This document shows positions 17,654-27,768 of a stretch of 64,000 nt of DNA, in pieces; position 1 is the first letter of the stretch, and each line of letters begins with the position of its first letter. Both the position numbers and the translations under genes were made by a program. The stretch lies in assembly GCA_002937455.1 (NCBI GenBank), contig PTJZ01000002.1:186001-250000 (forward strand), written 5' to 3'. The DNA comes from Alphaproteobacteria bacterium MarineAlpha11_Bin1 (lineage in GTDB: Bacteria; Pseudomonadota; Alphaproteobacteria; MPNO01; UBA830). The notes under the pieces are model-generated. The model was given only the letters and a program-made list of their open reading frames with translations. It did no database searches and was not told the origin of the DNA.

Positions 17654-17690
17654 GGGGCTGCCTTTGATTTTTGGCAGCCCCTTCATTTTC
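17654..17690 (+). terminator. Stem-loop terminator/attenuator between aapJ and aapQ
   Basis: GGGGCTGCC (17654-17662) and GGCAGCCCC (17673-17681) form a perfect 9-bp stem with a 10-nt loop, followed by TTCATTTTC. It lies 9 bp after the aapJ stop and about 50 bp before aapQ. Placement between a binding-protein gene and its permease genes suggests partial termination or 3'-end protection that makes AapJ more abundant than the membrane parts. Confidence 0.8.
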
Positions 17691-17739
17691 AAATTCAAAC
17701 AAGGTGGCAGATTGCTAAAATGTTAGAAAGTCTGCCTTA

Positions 17740-18906
17740 ATGACCAGTCGTATAAACTTTCGAAACATATGGTTCGATAAACGTGGGCGTGGGTACCTGC
17801 TACAACTCCTCGTGTTATTCGGCGTTGCCATCTTCTTGGCAGTCATAACTTCAAATACACTCGCCAACCTGCAAAGAGCGGGCCTCACGTCCGGTTTTGG
17901 TTTTCTCGGCGATCAAGCTTTTTTCGACATTAACCAGCGCCTAATCGACTACACCTCACAGTCTTCCTTTGGAAGAGCATTAATTGTTGGCCTGTTAAAC
18001 ACTGTCCTGGTCTCGTGCCTTGGAATAATAACAGCCACTTTAATAGGTTTTGTTGCAGGAATACTAAGGCTCTCCAATAACTGGCTGGTAAGTCGACTTA
18101 TTACTTCTTACGTGGAGATCACCCGAAACGTCCCGCTCTTGCTGCAGATTATTCTTTGGTGGTCCATTTTAACAAGCCTGCCAAAAGTTAGAGATAGCAT
18201 GTCTATCTTTGGTGCATTCTTCCTGAATAATCGTGGATTACGTGCGCCATCCCCGGATTTTGAAGCTCCATTTCTATGGTTATTTGCGGCAGTATTTCTT
18301 TCCGTACTCGCCACAGTAGCTATCTCTATTTGGTCGCGCCGTCGTCAGAAACTTACTGGAAAGACCTTTCCTGTAGTTTTTTCCGGCCTCATCCTGTTAC
18401 TGGTTGTCCCTATCTTTGTGTTTTACCTGTTGGGCCAGCCTATCAGCTGGGACATCCCTGCGAAGACACGTTTCAATTTTGGGGGCGGTTTCAATATTAC
18501 TCCCGAACTACTTGCGCTTTGGGTTGCCCTTGCCACTTACACGGGGGCTTTTATATCAGAAATCGTAAGAGCAGGAATCCTCTCCGTTAGTGCCGGCCAA
18601 TCCGAAGCAGCTCTATCCCTCGGCCTCCGGAAGAATCAGACAATGCGTTTAGTAACTATACCTCAAGCACTTCGTGTGATTATCCCGCCGTTAACAAGTC
18701 AGTATTTAAATCTTACAAAAAATTCATCTTTGGCAATTGCCATTGGATATCAGGATCTCGTTTCTATTGGCGGAACAATTCTGAACCAAAGCGGGCACGC
18801 GCTTGAGGTCGTTGCAATCTGGATGTTCGTTTACCTTAGCCTCAGTCTTGCTACCTCGGCCTTTATGAATTGGTACAACAAGAAAATGTCTTTGGTAGAG
18901 CGCTGA
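17740..18906 (+). CDS. aapQ: General L-amino acid ABC transporter permease AapQ
   Basis: 388 residues, about eight membrane helices; the extended N-terminal region before the conserved permease core is characteristic of AapQ/BztB. The EAA loop appears as GQSEAALSLGLRKNQTMRLV (~287-306) followed by IPQALRVIIPPLTSQYLNL. Its TGA overlaps the ATG of aapM by one base. Transports broad L-amino acids with AapM and AapP. Confidence 0.92.
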   Translation: MTSRINFRNIWFDKRGRGYLLQLLVLFGVAIFLAVITSNTLANLQRAGLTSGFGFLGDQAFFDINQRLIDYTSQSSFGRALIVGLLNTVLVSCLGIITATLIGFVAGILRLSNNWLVSRLITSYVEITRNVPLLLQIILWWSILTSLPKVRDSMSIFGAFFLNNRGLRAPSPDFEAPFLWLFAAVFLSVLATVAISIWSRRRQKLTGKTFPVVFSGLILLLVVPIFVFYLLGQPISWDIPAKTRFNFGGGFNITPELLALWVALATYTGAFISEIVRAGILSVSAGQSEAALSLGLRKNQTMRLVTIPQALRVIIPPLTSQYLNLTKNSSLAIAIGYQDLVSIGGTILNQSGHALEVVAIWMFVYLSLSLATSAFMNWYNKKMSLVER

Positions 18907-20012
18907 TGATGAACCCCACGGACGACACAACCAAGCAATACATACAGGGCCGGCCACCGCCCCTAGCATCTACCGGGATCATAGGATGGCTTCGTCAGAA
19001 TCTCTTTTCGAGTATTTCGAATACAGTTTTAACTCTCGTTTCCATTTATCTTCTTTCGCTAGCCATACCAGCGATTCTGGACTGGATGTTACTAAGTTCT
19101 CAAATTTCTGGTGATACTAGGTTTGACTGCAAAGTCGATGGAGCTTGCTGGGCTTGGGTAGATCAACGCTTTGGACAATTTTTGTTCGGATTTTATCCAC
19201 CAGATGAAAGGTGGCGAGTTGTAATTGCTTTTATCCTTTTATTTCCGGCGCTCATTCCCTGGTTAACTAACGGCACACCCGGGGAACGTTACCTTCGATG
19301 GTTTTCGGTTACCTACCCCGTAATCGCTACGGTTCTTTTGGCAGGAGGGTTTGGCCTTCAGGAAGTCCCAACCGACAAGTTTGGTGGGTTTATGCTAAAT
19401 TTGATCGTGGGACTGTCGGGAATTGTCCTATCCCTCCCGGTTGGGATACTGCTAGCCCTCGGTAGACAGTCGAAATTACCCCTGATCCGGTGGTTCTCGA
19501 TAGGTTTTATTGAGGCGGTAAGAGGTGTTCCTCTGATAACGCTATTGTTCGTCTCAAATATACTTTTACCGATTTTCCTGCCACCAGATGTAACGCTAGA
19601 CTCGATCATTCGAGTTATCATAATGGTAACGGCTTTTGCATCCGCCTATATGGCAGAGGTAATTCGCGGCGGTCTCCAAGCAATACCCTCCGGTCAATAC
19701 GAAGCAGCTAACGCGATGGGTCTCAACTATTGGAAGTCGATGCGGCTAATCGTACTTCCCCAGGCTCTGAGGATATCGATACCGGGTATCGTCAATACAT
19801 TTATAGGTCTCTTTAAGGATACAACCTTGGTAATCGTGATTGGTCTTTTTGATATCCTAGGGATTGCCAATGCAATGGTTTCAAACCCTGACTGGCTTGG
19901 ATTGTCGACTGAAACTTATGTTTTTGTTGCGGTTTTCTTTTTCGCGGTTTGTTTTTCAATGTCACGATACTCCATGTGGCTCGAGCGACGACTAGGCGGA
20001 AAAGGGTATTAG
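18906..20012 (+). CDS. aapM: General L-amino acid ABC transporter permease AapM
   Basis: 368 residues from the ATG at 18906, which shares one base with the aapQ stop; an upstream in-frame start at 18870 would overlap aapQ by 37 bp and is less likely. Multiple membrane helices with a long first periplasmic loop and the EAA loop [20 protein letters not shown]. Ends 10 bp before aapP. Partner of AapQ in the membrane domain. Confidence 0.91.
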   Translation: MMNPTDDTTKQYIQGRPPPLASTGIIGWLRQNLFSSISNTVLTLVSIYLLSLAIPAILDWMLLSSQISGDTRFDCKVDGACWAWVDQRFGQFLFGFYPPDERWRVVIAFILLFPALIPWLTNGTPGERYLRWFSVTYPVIATVLLAGGFGLQEVPTDKFGGFMLNLIVGLSGIVLSLPVGILLALGRQSKLPLIRWFSIGFIEAVRGVPLITLLFVSNILLPIFLPPDVTLDSIIRVIIMVTAFASAYMAEVIRGGLQAIPSGQYEAANAMGLNYWKSMRLIVLPQALRISIPGIVNTFIGLFKDTTLVIVIGLFDILGIANAMVSNPDWLGLSTETYVFVAVFFFAVCFSMSRYSMWLERRLGGKGY

Positions 20013-20022
20013 GAGTTTAGAG

Positions 20023-20793
20023 ATGAACGAAAAGGGATTTGATAAATCAAAAAATCAAAGCCGGGTCATACAGATTGAAGGCCTAAACAAATGGTTCGGC
20101 TCTTTCCATGTTCTGAGGGATGTTTCGTTGTCTGTTGGGCAAGGTGAAAAAATAGTCATCTGCGGCCCTTCCGGGAGCGGTAAATCTACGCTTATTCGTT
20201 GCATTAATTTTTTAGAGGAACACCAGGAAGGACAGATAATCGTCGATGGCATAGAGCTTACGGGGGACCTGAAGAATATTGATGCCGTTAGACGGGAGGT
20301 TGGAATGGTTTTTCAGTCATTCAACCTCTTCCCTCACCTATCCGTTATTGAAAATTGTACTCTCGCGCCAATATGGGTCCGAAAAACTCCACATGCAGAA
20401 GCCGAAGAACTCGCAATGGAATATCTTGATCGGGTAAAAATCCCGGAACAAGCGCACAAGTACCCTGGTCAACTCTCTGGCGGACAACAGCAAAGGGTCG
20501 CCATCGCGCGTTCCTTGTGTATGAAGCCCAAAATAATGTTGTTCGATGAGCCAACCTCCGCTCTCGATCCAGAGATGATCAAGGAGGTCCTGGACGTGAT
20601 GGTCGATCTTGCTGATTCCGGCATGACAATGCTTGTCGTCACCCATGAAATGGGTTTTGCCGCGCAGGTAGCCGATCAGGTAATCTTTATGGATGAAGGC
20701 CAGATCATTGAACAGAACACGCCCAATGAGTTTTTTGATAACCCGCAATCCGACCGAACCAAACTATTTTTAAGCCAAATTCTAAGTCACTGA
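20023..20793 (+). CDS. aapP: General L-amino acid ABC transporter ATP-binding protein
   Basis: 256 residues with all ATPase motifs: Walker [12 protein letters not shown]-loop [11 protein letters not shown], signature [13 protein letters not shown], Walker [14 protein letters not shown]-loop VVTHEM. Ribosome site GGAG upstream of the ATG. Last gene of aapJQMP. A diverged copy of its last ~50 codons lies at 24341-24503 between the CHAT genes, evidence of a local duplication. Confidence 0.95.
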   Translation: MNEKGFDKSKNQSRVIQIEGLNKWFGSFHVLRDVSLSVGQGEKIVICGPSGSGKSTLIRCINFLEEHQEGQIIVDGIELTGDLKNIDAVRREVGMVFQSFNLFPHLSVIENCTLAPIWVRKTPHAEAEELAMEYLDRVKIPEQAHKYPGQLSGGQQQRVAIARSLCMKPKIMLFDEPTSALDPEMIKEVLDVMVDLADSGMTMLVVTHEMGFAAQVADQVIFMDEGQIIEQNTPNEFFDNPQSDRTKLFLSQILSH

Positions 20794-20831
20794 TAAAACC
20801 ATTTCTCCGTCAATATTTTAATCAGCGGTTG

Positions 20832-20930
20832 TTACTCTTGAACGACGAGTGCGAATGGTGCCCAGAATATTGGGTGTGCATATGAGAATAGAGCTTTCCC
20901 GTTCTGATAAGTAAATTCTGGACCAGTGAA
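20832..20930 (-). pseudogene. Third CHAT-gene 3' end (relic)
   Basis: Directly behind aapP the minus strand reads YQNGKALFSYAHPIFWAPFA and stops, matching the C-terminus of the 24530-27727 CHAT protein (DQNGKTLFSFAHPIFWAPFT). Only about 32 codons remain; an in-frame stop lies just upstream and the next ~100 bp (20941-21043) match nothing I recognise. The same order, aapP tail then CHAT tail, recurs at 24341-24640, so this is the end of an earlier copy in a tandem duplication. Confidence 0.8.
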
Positions 20931-21043
20931 TCAGTTTTTTACCCATTTCACGGAGGGTGTGGGGGTAGAGAACGACCGGCTTTATTATCTGGGTTTCAGT
21001 CCACTCTTATCCCCGGTCTGGAAGCGGTGCAGTAACACGCCAA

Positions 21044-24000
21044 TTAGGGGAGTCCAATTAAACCAAATGCGCCCCAAAATATCGGGTGGGAGTAACTGAA
21101 TACCATCTGGTTTTCTGCTGTTTTAAAGCCACTATGATTTATTAAATAGCGATAGGATTGACCTGCTGCTTCCGATTTTGACAGTGTCGGGTCAACAATT
21201 TGCCGCTTGAATAGGTCCGTGGTTAGTAACCTAGCTGACGTCGTTTCAACCGGCCAATAGGTAACCAACATTGCACGTGCGCCTGCATAAAAGAATGCAC
21301 CTCCTAGTCCCGATATCGCTTCCGCCCCGCTACCATCTGCAGCACCAGTGTTGCATGCGGACAAGATGATCCAGTCGGCGTCAAGTCGCAGTGCCATAAT
21401 TTCGTCCATGGTCAGCAACCCGTCCTCATCACTTTCGGTGACCTTTGGTGAAGACATTGCTAGCGCCGGTTGTCGTAACCCATCGAGATCACCGGATACT
21501 AGCCCATGCGTGGCAAACGCCAAAACTTTGTACTTTTCTAAGGGCGCGGATTTGACGCTTTCCTCGGACGCACTGGCTCCAAGATAGATATCGCGGGATG
21601 GGTCTGCTCCCAACACTAGGGCGAGTTCGCGTATTTCATAGCCTGTATCCGGCAGTTGCGGGAGATCTCCAAGTTTGGCAGAACGCAGGAGCGTTGTTTG
21701 CGGTGAAGCCCGAAAAGTAAAATCTGGAGCGCCGCGCAGAGTGGCGGCGCGAGACGAACTCTCAGGTGTTTTTTTTAGACCCGAATCAGAAAAGATAGGG
21801 TCGCCAAAACCGGCAAATGAGAGTTGAGGTTTCGGTTTTCTCACCATGCCGCGCAAAAACCGCAGTGATGACACGGAGGGCAGTGTTGCAATGTCAAAGG
21901 TGTTAATGATCCAGTCGACATTGCGATAACCAGAGAATAGTGGGGTTGCCTCAAGATTTGGAGTTGTCACGCTCATTGGTAGGACCGCTAGCGGCAATGT
22001 CCCAAGAGCGGCGTGAGGCACATATATTAAAGTCTCTCCATCTTGCCAATTTTCAGCACTCTCAGCGAATAGCAGGTTAAACAATTTGTTGCCAGCTGCT
22101 ACATCAAAGTCCGGGATGTCCGCAAGGGATACAATTCCTCGCGGGTCAAGGCCAGTACGCACGTCGTGTATAAGCTGACCTATATCGTTTCTCGACCTCT
22201 CAACCACGTGCATGCCAATAGCGCCTGATTTTGGAATGTTCCAGACAAATGTTCGTCGATCCCCTATATAGACAGATAAGAGTCTCTCGTTCTCACGCAA
22301 AAGTCCTCGGGCTGCTTCGACGCTTATACGGGGGGGATTTATAAGTTCTGCGTATCCGGGAAAATTATGCTCGATTTCTTGCATAAGTGCAGCGCGCGCG
22401 ATCCGGAGTTTAGTGATAAGGTTCCGAGCGTCATTTTGTGTTGCATCATTTATTACACCGTTAAGCGTTCCAGCGGAAAGGCTGGCCCATTGGGCACTGA
22501 TCTGCCGTTGTAGGTCTTGTTCGCGTCTCGCTAAATCTGCAAGCCTCGGGTTCAATACTGCAGCGCGTGCACTGTTTCGTGCGAGCATTCTCTCGACTTT
22601 GCTTGACCGCGCTGCGTCGGCGATTTTGAAAGCTTCATTGATTACATCGAATTTTATACTCGCTTCGATAGATGTTCCGCGTATATTCGCTAGTAAGCCT
22701 ATATAGCTTTCAAGCACCATACGGCGCTTGAATGTAATGGACCTGGTTCCTTCAGAGTGCGTTTCTGACTGGCGAGAACGTTGCAACATTAAAGGTACTG
22801 CCTCAGCGAACATTTTTACAGCGATCCGGGGGCTTCCTGCTTGAGCATACGCCATTGCAAGAAATGCTTTCGTTTCAACTGTGTCATAATGTTTATTTCC
22901 AAGGACGCGCGTTAGACGAACCAGTCTTGATTCCAGCATTGGGATGGCGCGGTCTGGTTGATTACTTTTTATCAAAGATAAAGCATGGTCAGGTGCGCCG
23001 GCGAATTTAGCATTGAACGCACCTTGATTAATTCCAAGCTCACTCTGAATTAAGTCATATTGCTCAGTGGCTTTCTTCCATTTCCCTAGAGCCATATACG
23101 AACGCGCTAAATTATTTCTAGCTTCAGCCCTATATATGGAACTCTTTAAGACGCAGTCCAAATTTCCCAAAGAAATTGTTAATTTTGCCATGTCGGCTGC
23201 TTCGACGTATCGGCCTTGCTCATACAGCACTGTGCTGTAACTATTACGGATCGGCATCGCCGAGACTCGGCTCATACCCTCGCTGCCCAATGCCATGATC
23301 AATATTGCTTCCGCTTCGACTAGCCGGCCTTGCTTCATGCGGATCCAAGACAGATGAGAAAGGATCCTATTGTATCGAGGGTTGTCACTCGTAACTGACT
23401 TTAATGCTGATCGAGCATTCTCGAATGCCCGGGCAGCCTCGTCGAGACGGCCAACTGCTTCAAGGTATGCCCCCTCGCCGCGTGCACGCCAAAAAACCGA
23501 CCAGTTGTCCGATGAGCGGCCCCTCGACAAGGAAACATACTTACGGGACGCCTCAGTGTCTCCGTTCAGAGCTGCAAGGTATGCCAACTGTCCCATATGG
23601 TTTCGTAGTCGCCCCCCTGAGCTGAGGCGGGCGGAACGCTTGAGCCACTCAAACGCGGGAATTGTCTCGCCCATACGTTCATACGCCTTGGAAATAGATG
23701 CCGTTAGCTCAGACGGAAGGTCCGTTACATCCCAGTCCTTGAGATATCTAATTTCTTCAGGAGTTTGGCCCACCAAATCTCCGCGGTTAAAGATCCTAGT
23801 CAACACCGTCACGCTCTGATGGAAGAATTTACTACTAGTGTTGTTTGGATCGTTACAAACGTTTGGTCGGGCCTCAAAAAAACTCAATAAGTCCGGGCGC
23901 ATGCCAGGGTCGTGAATGGTCCGTTCCGGGATTCGGAGAGACAGAGACTTGAAGCTGGTAGATATATTCTTGGCCTCTTGAACAGACATCATTTGCGAAG

Positions 24001-24088
24001 TCTTACAGCCGGTTAAGATAATAGCCGAGGTTGTGGTGATTAGGGCCGTGGTTAACAGTTTAAGGAATTTTGTATGCCTCTTAATCAC
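21044..24088 (-). CDS. TPR-CHAT caspase-like lipoprotein
   Basis: 1014 residues. An N-terminal lipoprotein signal ends in lipobox LTGC (Cys ~28). TPR-like helices fill roughly residues 150-450, with a long helical linker after them. The C-terminal ~320 residues are a CHAT domain (clan CD, caspase/separase-like). The catalytic dyad is visible as His in FATHGLVSGDLDG (~861) and Cys in LSACNTGAADG (~914). The start is GTG at 24088 with GGAG upstream. It is the distal gene of the cyclase-CHAT cluster and is paralogous to 24530-27727. Predicted periplasmic protease or protein-protein platform; substrate unknown. Confidence 0.88.
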   Translation of the reverse strand: MIKRHTKFLKLLTTALITTTSAIILTGCKTSQMMSVQEAKNISTSFKSLSLRIPERTIHDPGMRPDLLSFFEARPNVCNDPNNTSSKFFHQSVTVLTRIFNRGDLVGQTPEEIRYLKDWDVTDLPSELTASISKAYERMGETIPAFEWLKRSARLSSGGRLRNHMGQLAYLAALNGDTEASRKYVSLSRGRSSDNWSVFWRARGEGAYLEAVGRLDEAARAFENARSALKSVTSDNPRYNRILSHLSWIRMKQGRLVEAEAILIMALGSEGMSRVSAMPIRNSYSTVLYEQGRYVEAADMAKLTISLGNLDCVLKSSIYRAEARNNLARSYMALGKWKKATEQYDLIQSELGINQGAFNAKFAGAPDHALSLIKSNQPDRAIPMLESRLVRLTRVLGNKHYDTVETKAFLAMAYAQAGSPRIAVKMFAEAVPLMLQRSRQSETHSEGTRSITFKRRMVLESYIGLLANIRGTSIEASIKFDVINEAFKIADAARSSKVERMLARNSARAAVLNPRLADLARREQDLQRQISAQWASLSAGTLNGVINDATQNDARNLITKLRIARAALMQEIEHNFPGYAELINPPRISVEAARGLLRENERLLSVYIGDRRTFVWNIPKSGAIGMHVVERSRNDIGQLIHDVRTGLDPRGIVSLADIPDFDVAAGNKLFNLLFAESAENWQDGETLIYVPHAALGTLPLAVLPMSVTTPNLEATPLFSGYRNVDWIINTFDIATLPSVSSLRFLRGMVRKPKPQLSFAGFGDPIFSDSGLKKTPESSSRAATLRGAPDFTFRASPQTTLLRSAKLGDLPQLPDTGYEIRELALVLGADPSRDIYLGASASEESVKSAPLEKYKVLAFATHGLVSGDLDGLRQPALAMSSPKVTESDEDGLLTMDEIMALRLDADWIILSACNTGAADGSGAEAISGLGGAFFYAGARAMLVTYWPVETTSARLLTTDLFKRQIVDPTLSKSEAAGQSYRYLINHSGFKTAENQMVFSYSHPIFWGAFGLIGLP

Positions 24089-24340
24089 AGTATTTCTCTC
24101 CAGAGGGTACCCTTAGAGCGAAGGGTAAAAAAAAATTTATCTGAGTCTGGTGTATTTTAAATCATCCGTACGGTACGAAACGCTGGATAACGGCGTTAAC
24201 AGATTATCTGGCATTTTTTTGTCAGAAATTTGGGACGAGAGGATAGGCGTCTTAAGCCTCTAACCCCAGGCTAAAATAAGCGGCCAGAATACATCGTACT
24301 TGGACCGATGTGCAAAAAATCTAAGACGTATGAATTGCTT
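24089..24340. other. Spacer upstream of the CHAT lipoprotein gene
   Basis: Non-coding in all frames as far as I can see. It contains a 7-bp inverted repeat TACCCTT/AAGGGTA (24108-24127), in the leader of the CHAT gene, and the palindrome CCGTACGG near 24170. No clear promoter can be named. With the adjoining aapP relic it makes a 441-bp gap between the two CHAT genes, large enough for a separate promoter. Confidence 0.5.
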
Positions 24341-24503
24341 ATGCCGATAGCGATAACAACGTCACAACTCATGAAATAGATTTTACCGCCCAGATCATCT
24401 TCATGGATGAAGGTCAGATCGTCGAACAGAACACGCCTAATGAGTTCTTCGACAATCCTCGATCCGATCGAACCAAGTTTTTTGATGCAGATATTAAATT
24501 ACT
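24341..24503 (+). pseudogene. Duplicated, decayed 3' fragment of aapP
   Basis: The plus strand reads [20 protein letters not shown] followed by NPRSDRTKFF, against [20 protein letters not shown] and PQSDRTKLF at the end of AapP. About four codons (VADQ region) are deleted, no Walker motifs remain, and the DNA has diverged by many substitutions. It is followed directly by the 3' end of the CHAT gene on the other strand, repeating the aapP-CHAT junction at 20.8 kb. It marks the left border of a tandem duplication unit. Confidence 0.85.
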
Positions 24504-24529
24504 AATACCGTCTTCTCTGAATCTTTTTA

Positions 24530-27500
24530 CTAATAAACGGTTGTTCCTCCATCACCAACGAGTGTGAATGGCGCCCAGAATATCGGGTGTGCAAATGAGA
24601 AAAGAGTTTTCCCGTTCTGATCGGTATATCCCGGCCCATTAAGTAATTGAACCATTGACCGACGCACTGCCTGTGCACGACTAAGACCGGGTTGATCGGC
24701 CTGCCGCCTGAATATGTCAGTTGTAAGTTTCTTGGCAGAAATTGTCTCGACCGGCCAATTTGAGACCAGTAAAGCTCTAGCACCGGCATAAAAGAAGGCT
24801 CTCGCAAGTCCCGACATCGCCTCGGTCGTTTCGCTATCGGCGCTCCCCGTATTACACGCAGATAGAACTATCCAATCCGCATCAAGCCTCAACGCAAGGA
24901 TTTCGCCGAGGGTGAGAAGACCGTCACCGCCTTCTTCGCTAACAGCTGGCGATGTCATCGCGAGGGCGGGCTCCGTCAGCCCATCCAAGTCACCCGCCAT
25001 AAGGCCATGGGTTGCAAAAACAATGACCTTGTATTTAGAAAGGTTCAGCTCCTTTACCTTATTTTCAGTGGCCTCACGTCCAAGAAAGACATCCCTTTCC
25101 AGGTCCGCCTTACTTACTTTTGCAATGCCAATCACCTCTTCCGCGGTGTCGGGCAGCCTCGGCAAAAGCGCAATATCTGCAGTCGAGACACCACTCAGTT
25201 TCGGTGCAGCGCGGAGTTGGATAGGAAGACCTCTGACCGTTACTCTAGTATCAGTTACCTGCAGCTTCTTGCGATTTTTATCAGCCTCAAAAGCCTGCTG
25301 CTTACTGAAAAGGGGATCGCCTATTCCGACAAAGCTTTTTCTCTCTAGCTTATTGGATGGAAAGTTACGCAATGCGATCAAAGACGAGACAGACGGAACG
25401 ACAGCGACGGAATGGCTCTGAATAAGGAAGGGAACCTTCTTGTAACTGGCGAAATAAGATTCCGGATGCGCTTCAAGCTCAGTCTGTTTCGTGACCATTA
25501 CAGAGAAAGGTAGCTGGCCAAGCGGCCCGTCTGGGATCACCAGCAGGTCCTTCGCTCCTTTCCAGCCTTCAGCAACGGGTTCCAAAATCTCTCGGTAAAT
25601 CCTACCCGCAAGTTTCACATTAAACGCTGGGATATCGTCAAGTGTCTCAACGACGGGATTTAGGGACCTACGCAGAGAACCAATATCTTTCTGAAGCTTC
25701 TCCCTGCCAATATCTGATGCACTGAAGGTAACCTCACCCGACTTTGGGATCGCCCAGACAAAGGTCTTCTCGTCTCCTACATGCGTAACGATCAAGGCCT
25801 CCCCCGGCCGGAGAGACGCCCTTAATGTTTTCAAAGAGACCGGCTTCGGGTTCATAAGATTAGAATATTCCGGGAATCTCTCTTCTATCTCTTCAGCTAA
25901 AGATACCCGTGCATTATTAATATCCGAGATCTGATTGCGCAGCTTCTCGAGCGCTACCTCACCCCCTTGACCGCCGGCTTGGTTAATACGGCTCAGAAGT
26001 AGCCCATTCCGGTTTTTTGAGCGCTGCACTAGATCTTGATACTTTCGTACCAGATCAGATAAATCTTTACTCCCTGCCGCAGCCCTCGTTGATGAAGCTG
26101 CAAATGCCTTCTGCACCGAACCGCTGGCCGCGAGTTGGGCAACTTCGAACGCCTTCATCGATATGGCCGGATCCTTCTCCCTTGCGAAGACTTTAGACAA
26201 CTGGTCCAGATAAGCTTCGTGAATTATCCGCTTCCATTGGTTGAACTCCGCGTCTCTTGTGCTCTCCAACGCACTTCTTCGGGAGTGCTCGGAAACAATA
26301 GGCAACACCCCCTCAAGGAGAGTGAGTGATTCATCATCTTTATCTGATCGGTTCAACACAACGCCAAGCGCCCCCCTCGACAGCGCAGTCGTAATAGATT
26401 TCTCGCCTAGGATCTCGCGATTAAATGTAATAAGCGCGGATAGAAGTTTTTCCGCTTCCACGTTTCTCCCCGAAAAAGAAAGCGCAAGGCCGTGCGCAGG
26501 TGATGTTCTAAGCGTCGAATTTAAAATACTGGGTCGGTCTCCGATCGCCGCCTGGACAAACGAAAATTCAGCCCCGGCCTCCCTCCAAAGGCCTAAACCA
26601 GCAAGAGCCCGTGCGCGCACAAGATGCGCCTTCAGTTTCCCGGTATTGTTTTTGGCCAGCCCCGCTGCCGTGTGAAAGCCGATTATCTTACTTGTAATCG
26701 TCTCTGCATCTTTCAAACGGCCCTGAGCCAACAAGACATTAGAAAGAGATAAAAGGTGATTCGTGGTGACAATAGAATTTGGACCAGTGCCTGCAAGTGA
26801 ACCCTTAATCGCGGTTCGGATCACACTTTCGGCCTCAGCAGAACGACCCGCACGTACAAGTAAGTTGACATAAAGATCGACAGCACGGCCGTACTTTCTT
26901 CTTAGTCGAAAACTCCCTGCTTCTTCTGAAATCGCGCCGCCTTGCGAGGATTGATATCCTCTTTCGACAAGTCTTTTGCAGTCTTTTACTGCTTGTCGCA
27001 TTTGTTGTATTGCACGGTCTAAGCGCCCCTTTTCTCGTTGGACAAGGCCCAGCATCTGGAAACGATAGCAATCCCAGAGCTCTCCAAAATTATCGTATGC
27101 GCGATAAGACCTTATTTCAGAGTATAGTATTTCGGCCTGAACGGTCTCTTTTTCAGCCTCATCTAAGAGCCCCGCTCGAGCAAGAAGGCTGGCGTCAGAT
27201 GCATGATTTCGAAAATGAAATCCATTTCCGTGGCCCGCGAAATCACTTCTTATTTTACGCATCGAATCGATCGCATCGTCGACGAATCCAGTTTCAATTA
27301 GAACCTCCGCAAGGTCCTCACGAATATTCCGTATAAAGCGACTCGGCTTTTTTAGAGCTAAATTTAGGTCACGTATTTCCTCGTTCGAGCGCCCCCGCCG
27401 AGCATTCGCCTGACTTCTCAGATAATAAAATTCCGACTTCTTGCTATCGTTGAGACCTAATGGGGGTTCTGAGTCCGCAAGTATTCTGTCAGCGTCGAGT

Positions 27501-27727
27501 TGTTTTGGATCCGTTGGACGTTGACTATTAAGTAATTTCTCAATGTCGGAAATCGATTTTGGAGGCACGACGAACGCGCGCCCATCTAACTTCTGGATTG
27601 TGGTTTCGGAGTCGCCACCAAAAGTATCGGGCTCTGATATACCGAGATCGTCTGCCCAACTTATTGTCGCGGGGCTAACAATGAAAAAAATTATAAGAAT
27701 CGGAAAAAGGAGGTGATGATATTTCAA
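24530..27727 (-). CDS. Exported TPR-CHAT caspase-like protein
   Basis: 1065 residues. The TTG start at 27727 is supported by GGAGG seven bases upstream and leads into a Sec signal peptide (LLFPILIIFFIVSPATISWA), so it is predicted to be soluble in the periplasm, in contrast to its lipoprotein paralogue. TPR-like repeats span roughly residues 100-470. The C-terminal CHAT domain keeps the His in FATHGLMAGDLDG (~908) and the Cys in LSACNTGSADSE (~958). It lies 41 bp downstream of the CHASE2 cyclase gene in the same direction, so the two are probably co-transcribed. Confidence 0.88.
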   Translation of the reverse strand: MKYHHLLFPILIIFFIVSPATISWADDLGISEPDTFGGDSETTIQKLDGRAFVVPPKSISDIEKLLNSQRPTDPKQLDADRILADSEPPLGLNDSKKSEFYYLRSQANARRGRSNEEIRDLNLALKKPSRFIRNIREDLAEVLIETGFVDDAIDSMRKIRSDFAGHGNGFHFRNHASDASLLARAGLLDEAEKETVQAEILYSEIRSYRAYDNFGELWDCYRFQMLGLVQREKGRLDRAIQQMRQAVKDCKRLVERGYQSSQGGAISEEAGSFRLRRKYGRAVDLYVNLLVRAGRSAEAESVIRTAIKGSLAGTGPNSIVTTNHLLSLSNVLLAQGRLKDAETITSKIIGFHTAAGLAKNNTGKLKAHLVRARALAGLGLWREAGAEFSFVQAAIGDRPSILNSTLRTSPAHGLALSFSGRNVEAEKLLSALITFNREILGEKSITTALSRGALGVVLNRSDKDDESLTLLEGVLPIVSEHSRRSALESTRDAEFNQWKRIIHEAYLDQLSKVFAREKDPAISMKAFEVAQLAASGSVQKAFAASSTRAAAGSKDLSDLVRKYQDLVQRSKNRNGLLLSRINQAGGQGGEVALEKLRNQISDINNARVSLAEEIEERFPEYSNLMNPKPVSLKTLRASLRPGEALIVTHVGDEKTFVWAIPKSGEVTFSASDIGREKLQKDIGSLRRSLNPVVETLDDIPAFNVKLAGRIYREILEPVAEGWKGAKDLLVIPDGPLGQLPFSVMVTKQTELEAHPESYFASYKKVPFLIQSHSVAVVPSVSSLIALRNFPSNKLERKSFVGIGDPLFSKQQAFEADKNRKKLQVTDTRVTVRGLPIQLRAAPKLSGVSTADIALLPRLPDTAEEVIGIAKVSKADLERDVFLGREATENKVKELNLSKYKVIVFATHGLMAGDLDGLTEPALAMTSPAVSEEGGDGLLTLGEILALRLDADWIVLSACNTGSADSETTEAMSGLARAFFYAGARALLVSNWPVETISAKKLTTDIFRRQADQPGLSRAQAVRRSMVQLLNGPGYTDQNGKTLFSFAHPIFWAPFTLVGDGGTTVY

Positions 27728-27768
27728 AAGAACCTCCGGAAAATTGATTGAATTATCACGTACTCCGT

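Noticed and set aside
24108..24127. Hairpin TACCCTT/AAGGGTA next to an A-run, terminator-like
   Set aside because: On the minus strand, which carries the transcript, the T-run comes before the stem, and no plus-strand gene ends here, so it is not a terminator.
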